Source: an uncultured Gammaproteobacteria bacterium (lineage in GTDB: Bacteria; Pseudomonadota; Gammaproteobacteria; Arenicellales; JAANXG01). From it: a stretch of DNA of 64,000 nt. Of the stretch, positions 27,448-37,449 are shown piece by piece (within the stretch, counting starts at the first letter, position 1; each line of letters begins with the position of its first letter). The stretch is taken from contig CAMYKK010000006.1 of NCBI GenBank assembly GCA_947258975.1, forward strand, positions 1-64,000, read 5' to 3'. The notes under the pieces are model-generated. The model ran no database searches. It was not told the origin of the DNA and saw only the letters and a list, made by a program, of their open reading frames with translations. A program made the position numbers and the translations under genes.

Positions 27448-30280
27448 GCCCTATGCCGCATCGGTGGCGTCGGTGGATCTGACCACCGGGGCAATCGGTG
27501 GCGGGGCGCGCACCGCGGCGAACGAGGTGACGGTGGGCGCGCTGTATGGCGACACTACCTATGGGTACAGTTATTTCAGCAGCCCGTTTACCGGCAACCA
27601 GGCGTTTGTGGGCAGCGTCACTTATCTGGCCGGTGGGGTATACGGCACGGCGGTGGGTTATGACGCCGCTGTGACCGAGACCACCTATGCCTATGGCGGT
27701 GGGTTGGATCAGGGCAGCGCGCCGGCGGCGGCGCCTATGCCTATGGCGGTGGGTTGGATCAGGGCAGCGCGCCGGCGGCGGCGGGCCTGTCGCTGGTATC
27801 CAGCCCGATCACGAACAATCAGGCGTATGTGTACAACGTGTATGGCGCGGCGACCAGCGGCATCGGTTTCAAGGGCGCGGGTTATGGGTTGGCCACGGCG
27901 AACGTGCTGCAGGACACCAAGGCCTATGGCGGCGGGGTGCGCACGCCGGCGGCATCGCTGGTGATCGGCGCGAAGTACGGGTCGGCGGCGACGGGTTATT
28001 TCTACGGCGGCAGCGCGTTTAGCGGCAACCGGGCGCATATCGGCAGCGCGTATTATTTGGCCGGCGGCGTGAGTGGAGTGGCGACGGGTTACAGCGCCGA
28101 TGTGACCGGCACGGCGCTGGCGGCGGGCGGTGGTGTGGACCAGTCGGGGACCACCACCGCGTCGATCCTGTCCAGTCCGTTCACGTACAACTACGCGTAT
28201 GTGTTCGACGTGTACGGCGGGGCGTTCAGTGCCTACGGCGACGGTGCCGGCAAACCGTATCCCGGTTCGGTGGCGTCGGTGGATCTGACCACCGGGGCGG
28301 CCGGGGGCGGGGTGCGCACCGCGGCGAACGATGTGAGCGTGGGCGCACTGTATGGCGACCCGGTCTATGGATACGGGTATTTCGGCAGCCCGTTCAGCTA
28401 CAACCAGGCCTTCGTGGGCAGCATCTATGCTCGTCGGGCCGGCGGTGGGGTGTACGGTACGGCGTTGGGTTATGACGCCGATGTCACCGAGACCACCTAT
28501 GCCTACGGCGGTGGATTGGATCAGGGTAAGGCGCCGACGGCTTCGAGCTTGTCGTTGGTTGCCAGTCCGTTCACATACAACTCGGCGTATGTGTACAGCG
28601 TGTACGGTGCGGCGACCAGCGACACCGGTTATGCCGGGAAGGGTTATGGGTCGGCGACGGCGAACGTCGTGCAGGACACCCGGGCCTACGGCGGCGGGGT
28701 GCGCACGCCGGCCGAGATGCTGGTGATCGGTGCCAAGTACGGTACGGCGGCCACGAAGTATTTCTACGCCGGCAGTGCGTTTACCGGCAACCAGGCGTTT
28801 ATCGGCAGCGCTGTGCGTTATGCCGGCGGGGTGAGTGGCACGGCGGTTGGTTATAGCGCGGACGTGACCGGTACGGCGCTGGCGGCCGGCGGTGGCGTGG
28901 AACAGTCGGGCACCACGACCGCATCGATCCTGTCCAGTCCGTTCACGTTCAATGACGCGTATGTGTACAACGTCTATGGTGCGGCGTTTAGTGCTTACAG
29001 CTACGGCGCCGGCCTGGTATACGCGGCATCGGTGGCGTCGGTGGATCTGACCACGGGGGCGATCGGTGGCGGGGTGCGCACCGCGGCGAACGCGGTGACG
29101 GTGGGCGCGCTGTATGGCGATCCGGTCTACGGCTACGGATATTTCGGCAGCCCGTTCCGTTATAACCGGGCGTTCGTGGGTGGCACGTCGTATTTTGGGG
29201 CCGGCGGGGTATATGGTACGGCGTTGGGTTATGACGCCGATGTCACCGAGACCACCTATGCCTATGGCGGCGGTCTGGATCAGGACAAGGCGCCGGCGGC
29301 GACGAGTCTGTCGATCGTTTCCAGTCCGTTCTCGAACAATCTGACGTACGTCACCAGCGTCTACGGCGCGGCGACCAGCGGCATCGGTTTGGGCGGCGCA
29401 GGTTATCCGTTGGCGACTGCGAATGTGCTGCAGGACACCCGGGCCTATGGCGGCGGGGTGCGTACGCCCGCCGAGTCGCTGATGATCGGTGCGAAATATG
29501 GCACAGCGGCGACGGGTTATTTGTACGGCGGCAGCAGCATCTTCAGTTTTAACCGTGCCTTTATAGGCAGTATCGGAAAATACTTCGGCGGAACCGGGGT
29601 GAGCGGCACGGCGACGGGGTACGGCGCCGATGTGACCGGCACCGCGCTGGCGGCGGGCGGTGGTGTGGACCAGTCGGGGACCACCAGCCTGGCGGCGATC
29701 GGCAGCGCGTTCTACAACAACTATGCCTATGTCTACGACGTGTACGGCGGGGCGTTCAGCGCCTACGGCGACGGCGCCGGTAAGTCGTACCCCGGTTCGG
29801 TGGCGTTGGTGGATCTGACTACCGGGGCGGCCGGGGGCGGGGTGCGCACTGCGGCGAACGACGTGACGGTCGGTGTGCTGTATGGCGATCCGGTCTATGG
29901 GTACGGGTATTTCGGCAGCCCGTTCAGCTACAACGAGGCCTTCGTGGGCAGCACCTATTATCTGGCCGGTGGCGTGTACGGTACTGCGGTGGGTTATGAC
30001 GCGGATGTCACCGAGACCACCTATGCCTATGGCGGCGGCCTGGATCAAAGCACGGCGCCGGCGGCGGCGAGCCTGTCGCTGATCGCCAGTTCGTTCACAT
30101 ACAACTTCGCGTACGTGTACAACGTCGGCGGCACCGCGACCAGCGGCGCGGGCAACGGATATAACGGGGACACCGCGGATGTGACGCAGACCTCGCGGGC
30201 ATACGGCGGTGGTGTGAACACGCCGGCGCTGACCCTGACCGTCGGCAAGGTGTTCGGGACATTGGCGACGGGTTATTACT
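25620..30280 (+). repeat. Six tandem ~770-bp coding repeats
   Basis: TGTALAAGGGVDQSGTTT recurs near 25765 (diverged), 26565, 27298, 28105, 28873 and 29636, spaced about 735-808 bp. Long stretches are nearly identical in DNA, so expansion is recent. An exact 33-bp in-frame duplication (26365-26397 and 26398-26430, encoding PAASLVIGAKY twice) shows slippage inside one unit. The 17-bp loss and 50-bp duplication lie in this block. Confidence 0.88.
27290..27783 (+). pseudogene. Frame-shifted segment joining the two halves of the giant gene
   Basis: Compared with neighbouring repeat copies, 17 bases are missing at about 27290-27293 (after TATATGGCACG). The repeat protein then continues in the +2 frame (TGTALAAGGGVDQ... 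to GGGLDQGSAPAAA). At 27684-27783 a 50-bp unit is tandemly duplicated exactly (27684-27733 and 27734-27783), which returns translation to the original frame. The net change of +33 bases is in frame. Either two slippage mutations have occurred, the second compensating for the first, or both are assembly errors in repetitive DNA. Confidence 0.85.
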
Positions 30281-33200
30281 ACGCGGGCAGCGACTTCACC
30301 GGCAACGCAGCCTTCGTTCTCGAGTCCTATGCCGGCGCCTATGCGGATGATGCGGCCACTGCCCAGCAGTACCTCTACGCCGCCGGCGGCGGCATCGCCC
30401 ACGGTGATGGCGATACCGTCATCGATCACAGTAACTTCAAAAACAACGACGCTTACGTGCGCGATGTGAATGCCGCGGCGACTGCCTACGGTACATACGG
30501 GATAGCCTTAAGCGACGTGACCGCCGGCGCCTTCGGCGGCGGTCTGCAATCCGGTGACGGTGCGCTGACCGTGTATGGCGCCGCGCCGTACGCGTACAGT
30601 TTCTACGACAACAATGCCTACATCAATGCCATCGTCAACAACGCCCTTGGCTACGGCGCCAGCGCCGTCACTACGGCGGAGGCGGCCGGCGGCGGCATCG
30701 ACCACGGTGACGGCGCTACCTATTTCTACGGCCTCGACTTCAACGCCAACGACGCCTATATCTACGGCCTGACCAACTACGCCGACAGCAGCGGCTACGG
30801 GCCGCCCAACAACGCCGGTGCGGTGATCGACGCCTACGCCCATGGCGGCGGCGTGCACACCGGCGGCGGTGATCTGATCGTCGGTGCGTACTATGCGGCC
30901 GGTTACGACACGCGCTTCTACGACAATAACGCGGTCGTCAAGGCCTTGTATGCCAATGCCTATGATGCGGAGTATGGCGCCTACGCCGATGTCCATGCCG
31001 TTGCGGCCGGGGGCGGCATCGACCACAACAGCTACCGCTACACGCCCGGCGTGGGTCTTCCCTATGCCAAGTCCGGTCCGGCCGCCACGGTGACCATCGA
31101 CAATGCGGCGTTCTACAAGAATGACGTCTACGTCGGCGATCCCCTGGCCGCAGGCTACGACATCAAGTCTTATGCCAACAGCGTGTTCGGTTTGGCCTAC
31201 GCCGACGTGCATGCCCAGGCCCATGGCGGCGGCGCGCGAACTGGCGACGGCCCCTTGAACATCATCGATTCGACGTTCGGGTCCTACGGCGGCGGCGACG
31301 CCTACAGCAATAACGCGTTCGTCAACAAGGTCAAGGCGGATGCCTATTCTGCGTTTACTTATGCGTATGCGAGTGTGTTCGTGGACGCCGCGGGTGGCGG
31401 TATCGACCATGGCGACGGCGACGTCACCGTTGACGATAGCGAGTTCTATTACAACGAGGCCTATGTGGCGTATACCTACGCCCAGGCCGATACCTACGCC
31501 AGTGTGCAAAAGGCGTTGCTGGACAACAGTGCCAGCGGCGGCGGCATCAACAGCGGGGACGGGGTGCTCTACCTGTATCCGGCGACCTTCAAGTTCAATC
31601 AGGCCTATGTCTACGCCAGCACCGCGTATGCCTACACCTCTTATGGTTTCGATGCGACCGCCACGGTGAAGGCCGATGCCGCGGGCGGCGGGGTGAACCA
31701 CGGCGACGGCGCGGTGGGGGTATATGCCAGCGGCTTCAGCGACAACAACGCGTTCGTGGACCAGTCCCTGGCGTATGCTTACAGCTACTATGGCGCGGCC
31801 AACGCGTTGCTGTACGCCACCACCTATGGCGGCGGTGTTCATACCGGTCTGGACAATCCGTTGACGATCGGCAAGGCAGGCTACGGCAGCACCTTCGACG
31901 ACAACAATGCCTTCATCAAGGACCAGTGCGCCGACGCGGACAGCGAATACGGCGACGCCTACGCGCACGTGAACCTGTTGGCCGCCGGTGGCGGTGTCGA
32001 TCACAATTTTTACACCTATATGCCGGCGCCCGGCGTGTTCTATGCGAAGCCCGGCGCCGACGCGGCGGTGGTGATCGTGGACAGCACGTTCACCCGGAAC
32101 GATGCCTATGTGGGCGATCCGGCCGCGGGCGGTTACGACATCAAGGCGGATGCCTACAGCTACGATTACTCCGCTTACGCCTTCGTCGTGGCGGGCGCCG
32201 TCGGCGGCGGCGTGCACACCGCGGGTGGGACCCTGGATGTCATCGATTCGCTGTTCGGGTCCTACGCGGGCGGCGATGCCTACAGCAACAATGCCTCGGT
32301 CAACTACGTGTCGGCACTCAGTAACAGCTACTATGACGCGGGATCGGTGATTCTGAGCGGCGCTGGGGGCGGGGGCATCGATCACGCCGACGGCGACGTA
32401 AAAGTAGACGACAGCGAGTTTTACTACAACAGCGCCTACATCCGCTACACCTACGCCAGCTCCGAAACCTATGGCGCGTATTACGCGGCCTTTTCACTGG
32501 TGGGCAACTTCGCCAGCGGCGGAGGCATCGACACCGGCGACGGCGATCTGGCGGTGTACGATTACAGTTATTTCTACTTCAACGATGCGACCCTGGGAAA
32601 TGCGAAGGCCTATGCCTACGCCGACAACGCCAACTATGGTTACGCGGGCGCGACGGTGTTTGGCTATGCCGGCGGCGGCGGAATTAACCACGGTTACTCG
32701 GTTTACAATACGGTCACCATCGACGACAGTTATTTCAAGGGCAACCGCGCCTACGGCTACAACCAGTACAGCTTGGCGGACGCCTCCGATGGCGTGGGGG
32801 GTAATTACGGTGGTGCCGCCTATGCCGGGTTGAATGTCACCCTGTCGGGCGGCGGGATCGATACCAACGACGGCACGTTGTCGGTCGATGACGGCACATT
32901 CCGTTACAACGACGCTGAACTCGACGCCGGCGCCTATGCCAAGTCGTTTGCCGACGACGTCGCCAATGCCAGCACCAATCTGACGGTGACCGGCGGCGCG
33001 ATCGCCCACGGCGACGGCGATGTCGATGTCGATGCCGGCGATTTCTATTACAACGAAGCCTACGTGAACAGCGTCGGCGCTTACGCCTACACCTACGGCG
33101 TGATGGGTTACGCCTACGCTTACGGGAACGTCATCGCCTACGGCGGCGGGCTGTACACCGGTGACGGGGATCTCACGGTCACTGACAGCTATTTTGGATA

Positions 33201-36200
33201 TAACGACGCGGAGCTGGACAGGAGCCACGTCTACGCCTATGCCGACGATGACGACGGCGGTTACGCCACGGCGCTGGGCAATGTGTATGTAGCGGGTGGC
33301 GGTATCGATCACGGTAACACCGACTACAACACGGTCACCATCACCGGCAGCACTTTTACTTACAACGACGCCGATGCCAATAGTGTCTACTTGCGCGCCG
33401 ACGTCTACGGAAAGGGCTACACCGGCGGCACCGCCTACGCCCTGGGTTATGTCAGCATCGCTGGCGGCGGGTTGAATACCAATAACGGCAGCTTGTACGT
33501 CGGCAGCAGCGATTTTTTCGGCAATGACGCCGACCAGGATACCGACCATTACGTTTACGCCTTGGCCCATGCGGACGGCGATGCGCAAACCGTCGACGCC
33601 TATGCGGGTGTCGCCAGCAAGGTCGTCGGCGGCGGTATCGCCCACGGTGACGGCGAAGTCTACGTCTACAACAGCGATTTCTATTACAACGAGGCCTTCA
33701 TTGACGACGTCGGCGCGAAATCCTACACCTACGGCGCTATGGGTTATGCCGCTGCCACTGGGTTAGTCATCGCTTATGGCGGCGGGCTGTATACCGGCGA
33801 TGGGAATTTGTACGTCTACGGCAGCAATTTCTATGAAAACTATGCCGAGCTGGACGATAGCCACACCTACGCCTATGCCGATGATGCTAACGACGGTTAT
33901 GCCGTCGCGTCGAGCGGCGCCTACATCGCGGGCGGTGGCATCGACCACGGCAATACCCAATACAACACGGTCAGCATCCTCGAGAGCAGTTTCGAATCGA
34001 ACGCTGCGCAAGCTAATGCTGGGCATGTCGAGGCCGACGCCTATGGGGCGGGGTACACGGGCGGTACCGCCTATGCGCTGTTTGATTTCACCATCTCCGG
34101 TGGTGGGTTGAACACTACAGACGGCACGCTGTCTGTCAATGACAGCACATTCCGTGATAACGACGCCGAGAATGACGACGGTTTTTACGTGCGCGCCTAC
34201 GCCCATGCCGATGCGGATACGGCCACCACTGACGCCTACGCAGGCACCAAGAACCACATCACCGGCGGTGGCATCGCCCACGGGAATGGCGACGTCACTA
34301 TCGACGACGGTTACTTCTCAGGAAACAGGGCGGAACTCGACGACAACTACACCTACGCCTACACCTATGGCAAGACGGGTAGTGCCTATGCGAAGAATTC
34401 CGCCATGGTCTCCGGCGGCGGCCTGTATACCGGTGACGGGAATCTAACGATTCGCGGTGGCAGCTATTTCGGCGAGAACAATGCTGAGGCCGATGACAGC
34501 CATGTCCGGGCGTCCGCCGAGGTCGATGACGGTGACGCCAAGGCGGCGTTCATCGGTGAGACCGCCGGCGGCGGCGTTGCCCACGGGGTGGGTGATGTCA
34601 CCATCACCGACAGCAAGTTCTACAGCAACCAGACCTACATCGATAATCTCGATTACGTGACCGCCGACGCCTTTACCGGCGGGGTGGCCGGCGGCAACGC
34701 CTATGTGCTCGCCGATATGACCGCCCGCGGCGGTGGGCTCGCCACTGCCGGCGGCACGTTGTCCATCGCCGATAGCTATTTCAAATCTAACCAGGCCTAT
34801 GTCCGCGATTCCGACGGCCGATCCTACGGCTATGATGCGGCGACCTCGAATGTATACGTGTCCGTGTTGGGCGGCGGTGTGTTCCACGGCTACGGTGGAC
34901 TGTCGATTGCCGGCAGCTATTTCTATTACAACGACGCGTATGTAGAGTATATCGACACCCGGGCGCATATCTATGGTGACGAGAATACCGCTTACGCCAG
35001 CGGCGTGATTGGCGTCTACGGGGGCGGCGTGTACACCGGCGACTCCGTGGCGACGGTGACCGGCAGCAATTTCAAATACAACGACGCCTACGCGCAAAAG
35101 GTTGATGTAAACGCCTACGCCGAGTATGCCGACGACGCCTATGCCAAGGCGGTGTTGACGGCAGATGCCGGCGGCGGCGCGATCGACCACGGCAACACCG
35201 GCGGCACGCTCACCGTCGGCGGCGGTTACTTTTACTCTAACGACGCGTACATCCTGGATGTTTACGTCCACGCCGATGCCTATAACGCCGGCTACACAGG
35301 CGGCACGGCGGCGGCCAAGGCCGACCTCACCGCCACCGGCGGTGCGCTGAACAGCAACTACGGCACCCTGGGGGTCACCGATTCCGTTTTTAAATACAAC
35401 CGCAGCTTGGTCGGTTACTTGGTCCCCATCGACCTGGACGCCATAGCCGACGGTGATGCCAAGGCGACGCTCTATGCCGAGGCCCAGGGCGGCGCCATCG
35501 GTTTGCACGATGGGAGCGGCTCGGTATCCGGCAGCACCTTCGCTCACAACAAGTCTTACGTGAATGCCGACAACGACATTACCTATGCCTACTCCGCTAG
35601 CGGTTATGCCACCGCCGATGCCGTCGGTTACGCCCAGGGCGGGGCGATCGGTATCGAAGATTCGGCTCTGTCCATCGGTGGATCGACATTCACCTACAAC
35701 GTGGTGAAGAGCTATGTGAAGAGCTATGCCAAAGGCGCCTCGGGCGGGTATGCGGATGCCGCCAGCCGCGGCGAGGGCGGCGCGTTGTTCGCCGAGGGCA
35801 CCGGCGGCTTCGGTGTGAGCCTGAGCACCTTTACCTACAATCGCGTCGGCGGGTACGCCTACAGCAAAGGCAGCACGACCTCCACCGCCACCGGCATCGG
35901 CGCCGGCGGCGCGGTGTTCAACTCTGCCGCAGCTTCCACGGTGACCACCAGCGGCCTCTATGACAACAGCGCCTACGGCGGTGCTACCGCCAAAGGTATG
36001 GGGACCAACACCGCCATCGGCAAGGGACTGGGCGGCGCGGTCGGCAATGACGGCTACCTGACGGTTACCCGCAGTACGCTCGCCTACAACGCAGCCTACG
36101 GCGGCTACAGTTACGTAGCCGGAGGCGCGCTGAGCGCCGGCGGATTTGGCGGCGGCGCGGCCAACGAGACCGGCGGCATGCTGACCCTGCGCAACTCCAC

Positions 36201-37308
36201 CATCTATGCCAACACCGTGGGCGCCACAACCGGTGCGGCGCTGGGCGGCGGGGTCGCCAATGTGGGCGGGATCACGTATTTGTTGCACGATACGGTGTCG
36301 TATAACACCATGTATGCGGCGTACAACGGTGGTGGGACATTCTTCGTTGCCAACACCATTCTCGCCAACAGCGTCGGCAGCGACGATGCCTTGGGTACGT
36401 TCTCTGCCGGTGGTATCAACCTGGTAGAGAGTCCCGGTGGCAGCGCCGGCTTCGGGGGACCGGACATCCTCGGCGATGATCCGTTACTTGCACCGTTGGC
36501 GTTCAACGGCGGGCCGACCAAGACCCTAGCACTGCTTGCCGGCAGCCCGGCGATCGACACCGCGCTGCCGGGTCTGGCGCTCATCGATCAGCGGGGCTTC
36601 CCGCGTCCGATCGGCAACGGTTACGACATCGGCGCCTACGAGTCACCGTTCGCGCGATCGGGACCGCCGCCAACACCGGGACCGCCGCCAACACCGGGAC
36701 CGTACATTCCACCGCCGGTCATTGTGCCGCCACCACCGGTTCCGGAGTATCCGGCCTCGCAGTTCATACCGGAGACGCCGTTCTTGCAGTTACCGCGGCC
36801 GCTCACGGATCTGATTCCGTTCCTGCCGCGGTTCCTGACGCTGTCGCTGTACCGGGATCCCGCGTCGTTGCTGGAGTTCGAGTTGCGCTTCCTCGGTTCT
36901 GATGTGGAGTTCGATATCAACTGTGTGATGCAGTGGGTGCTCGATCCGGATCGGCTTAAGGAATGCCTGGACGTCAGCATGCTGATGCCGGAAACCGGCG
37001 GCCCGTCCATGGCGCCGGGGCCCGCTACGGATGACGGTATCCAGCATGCCGACATGGTGCCGACGGACGAGGAGAATCCTGAGACGGTGCTCACACCGGC
37101 GTCGGCGGATGAGATTACCGACGTGGTGATACCGGGACCCGCGGAACCGGTGGGTATGCCGGTAGACAGCGCCCTGTTGCACGCGATTGACTCGCTGGAT
37201 GAGGGGCGGATGTCCACGGCGGTGGGATTGAGCGCGCAGCTGCAGGATGCGGATGGATTCGAGCGCGAGCAACTGGCGTTGCTGTCGGCTGCGGAAGGGA
37301 TTAATTAG
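27754..37308 (+). CDS. Giant LEPR/DUF4347 beta-helix repeat surface protein, part after frameshift
   Basis: This is the continuation, about 3,184 residues in the same frame as the first part. The codon at 27754 is only where the frame re-opens and is not a credible start. The remaining 770-bp units run to about 30.25 kb. They are followed by about 6 kb of shorter units of roughly 65-70 residues, patterned GGGIDHGDGDVTVDDSEF then YNxAYV and an Ala/Tyr/Asp strand. The end has a choice-of-anchor-like block (LAGSPAIDTA, DQRGFPRP, DIGAYE at about 36535-36640) and a proline hinge (PPPTPGPPPTPG). The non-repetitive C-terminal domain of about 190 residues contains the only close cysteine pair (INCVMQW and KECLDV). 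That C-terminal region is a candidate export or anchoring signal. If the frameshifts are not real, the whole protein would be about 7,830 residues. Confidence 0.85.
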   Translation: MDQGSAPAAAGLSLVSSPITNNQAYVYNVYGAATSGIGFKGAGYGLATANVLQDTKAYGGGVRTPAASLVIGAKYGSAATGYFYGGSAFSGNRAHIGSAYYLAGGVSGVATGYSADVTGTALAAGGGVDQSGTTTASILSSPFTYNYAYVFDVYGGAFSAYGDGAGKPYPGSVASVDLTTGAAGGGVRTAANDVSVGALYGDPVYGYGYFGSPFSYNQAFVGSIYARRAGGGVYGTALGYDADVTETTYAYGGGLDQGKAPTASSLSLVASPFTYNSAYVYSVYGAATSDTGYAGKGYGSATANVVQDTRAYGGGVRTPAEMLVIGAKYGTAATKYFYAGSAFTGNQAFIGSAVRYAGGVSGTAVGYSADVTGTALAAGGGVEQSGTTTASILSSPFTFNDAYVYNVYGAAFSAYSYGAGLVYAASVASVDLTTGAIGGGVRTAANAVTVGALYGDPVYGYGYFGSPFRYNRAFVGGTSYFGAGGVYGTALGYDADVTETTYAYGGGLDQDKAPAATSLSIVSSPFSNNLTYVTSVYGAATSGIGLGGAGYPLATANVLQDTRAYGGGVRTPAESLMIGAKYGTAATGYLYGGSSIFSFNRAFIGSIGKYFGGTGVSGTATGYGADVTGTALAAGGGVDQSGTTSLAAIGSAFYNNYAYVYDVYGGAFSAYGDGAGKSYPGSVALVDLTTGAAGGGVRTAANDVTVGVLYGDPVYGYGYFGSPFSYNEAFVGSTYYLAGGVYGTAVGYDADVTETTYAYGGGLDQSTAPAAASLSLIASSFTYNFAYVYNVGGTATSGAGNGYNGDTADVTQTSRAYGGGVNTPALTLTVGKVFGTLATGYYYAGSDFTGNAAFVLESYAGAYADDAATAQQYLYAAGGGIAHGDGDTVIDHSNFKNNDAYVRDVNAAATAYGTYGIALSDVTAGAFGGGLQSGDGALTVYGAAPYAYSFYDNNAYINAIVNNALGYGASAVTTAEAAGGGIDHGDGATYFYGLDFNANDAYIYGLTNYADSSGYGPPNNAGAVIDAYAHGGGVHTGGGDLIVGAYYAAGYDTRFYDNNAVVKALYANAYDAEYGAYADVHAVAAGGGIDHNSYRYTPGVGLPYAKSGPAATVTIDNAAFYKNDVYVGDPLAAGYDIKSYANSVFGLAYADVHAQAHGGGARTGDGPLNIIDSTFGSYGGGDAYSNNAFVNKVKADAYSAFTYAYASVFVDAAGGGIDHGDGDVTVDDSEFYYNEAYVAYTYAQADTYASVQKALLDNSASGGGINSGDGVLYLYPATFKFNQAYVYASTAYAYTSYGFDATATVKADAAGGGVNHGDGAVGVYASGFSDNNAFVDQSLAYAYSYYGAANALLYATTYGGGVHTGLDNPLTIGKAGYGSTFDDNNAFIKDQCADADSEYGDAYAHVNLLAAGGGVDHNFYTYMPAPGVFYAKPGADAAVVIVDSTFTRNDAYVGDPAAGGYDIKADAYSYDYSAYAFVVAGAVGGGVHTAGGTLDVIDSLFGSYAGGDAYSNNASVNYVSALSNSYYDAGSVILSGAGGGGIDHADGDVKVDDSEFYYNSAYIRYTYASSETYGAYYAAFSLVGNFASGGGIDTGDGDLAVYDYSYFYFNDATLGNAKAYAYADNANYGYAGATVFGYAGGGGINHGYSVYNTVTIDDSYFKGNRAYGYNQYSLADASDGVGGNYGGAAYAGLNVTLSGGGIDTNDGTLSVDDGTFRYNDAELDAGAYAKSFADDVANASTNLTVTGGAIAHGDGDVDVDAGDFYYNEAYVNSVGAYAYTYGVMGYAYAYGNVIAYGGGLYTGDGDLTVTDSYFGYNDAELDRSHVYAYADDDDGGYATALGNVYVAGGGIDHGNTDYNTVTITGSTFTYNDADANSVYLRADVYGKGYTGGTAYALGYVSIAGGGLNTNNGSLYVGSSDFFGNDADQDTDHYVYALAHADGDAQTVDAYAGVASKVVGGGIAHGDGEVYVYNSDFYYNEAFIDDVGAKSYTYGAMGYAAATGLVIAYGGGLYTGDGNLYVYGSNFYENYAELDDSHTYAYADDANDGYAVASSGAYIAGGGIDHGNTQYNTVSILESSFESNAAQANAGHVEADAYGAGYTGGTAYALFDFTISGGGLNTTDGTLSVNDSTFRDNDAENDDGFYVRAYAHADADTATTDAYAGTKNHITGGGIAHGNGDVTIDDGYFSGNRAELDDNYTYAYTYGKTGSAYAKNSAMVSGGGLYTGDGNLTIRGGSYFGENNAEADDSHVRASAEVDDGDAKAAFIGETAGGGVAHGVGDVTITDSKFYSNQTYIDNLDYVTADAFTGGVAGGNAYVLADMTARGGGLATAGGTLSIADSYFKSNQAYVRDSDGRSYGYDAATSNVYVSVLGGGVFHGYGGLSIAGSYFYYNDAYVEYIDTRAHIYGDENTAYASGVIGVYGGGVYTGDSVATVTGSNFKYNDAYAQKVDVNAYAEYADDAYAKAVLTADAGGGAIDHGNTGGTLTVGGGYFYSNDAYILDVYVHADAYNAGYTGGTAAAKADLTATGGALNSNYGTLGVTDSVFKYNRSLVGYLVPIDLDAIADGDAKATLYAEAQGGAIGLHDGSGSVSGSTFAHNKSYVNADNDITYAYSASGYATADAVGYAQGGAIGIEDSALSIGGSTFTYNVVKSYVKSYAKGASGGYADAASRGEGGALFAEGTGGFGVSLSTFTYNRVGGYAYSKGSTTSTATGIGAGGAVFNSAAASTVTTSGLYDNSAYGGATAKGMGTNTAIGKGLGGAVGNDGYLTVTRSTLAYNAAYGGYSYVAGGALSAGGFGGGAANETGGMLTLRNSTIYANTVGATTGAALGGGVANVGGITYLLHDTVSYNTMYAAYNGGGTFFVANTILANSVGSDDALGTFSAGGINLVESPGGSAGFGGPDILGDDPLLAPLAFNGGPTKTLALLAGSPAIDTALPGLALIDQRGFPRPIGNGYDIGAYESPFARSGPPPTPGPPPTPGPYIPPPVIVPPPPVPEYPASQFIPETPFLQLPRPLTDLIPFLPRFLTLSLYRDPASLLEFELRFLGSDVEFDINCVMQWVLDPDRLKECLDVSMLMPETGGPSMAPGPATDDGIQHADMVPTDEENPETVLTPASADEITDVVIPGPAEPVGMPVDSALLHAIDSLDEGRMSTAVGLSAQLQDADGFEREQLALLSAAEGIN

Positions 37309-37348
37309 TCGCTGGGATCTGAAAGTAGTTTGTGGGAACCGAAAGTTA

Positions 37349-37378
37349 TTTTTGGGAGTGGCTTGTAGCCGCGATGCC
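37349..37378. repeat. REP-like palindrome after the giant gene
   Basis: TTTGGGAGTGGC-ttgta-GCCGCGATG, the same family as the copies near 13.77 and 41.69 kb, lies in the 141-base gap between the giant gene and the first TolC gene. One stem base differs (GTGGC against GCCGC). Confidence 0.75.
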
Positions 37379-37449
37379 TTAGAGGTTGTTTTCGCTACAG
37401 GCGAGCACTGAACACTAGAGAAGAAAACCAGAGAAGTAGGAACAAGGCC

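Noticed and set aside
27709-30429. Long antisense frame (about 900 codons) opposite the giant gene
   Set aside because: It arises from the GC-rich repeat composition. Several similar long antisense frames exist along the gene, all Arg/Val/Gly/His-rich without family signatures.
13819-37308. RTX toxin/adhesin secreted by a classic type I ABC system
   Set aside because: No runs of the GGxGxDxxx nonapeptide were found and no ABC exporter is in the locus. HGDGD motifs belong to beta-helix units.
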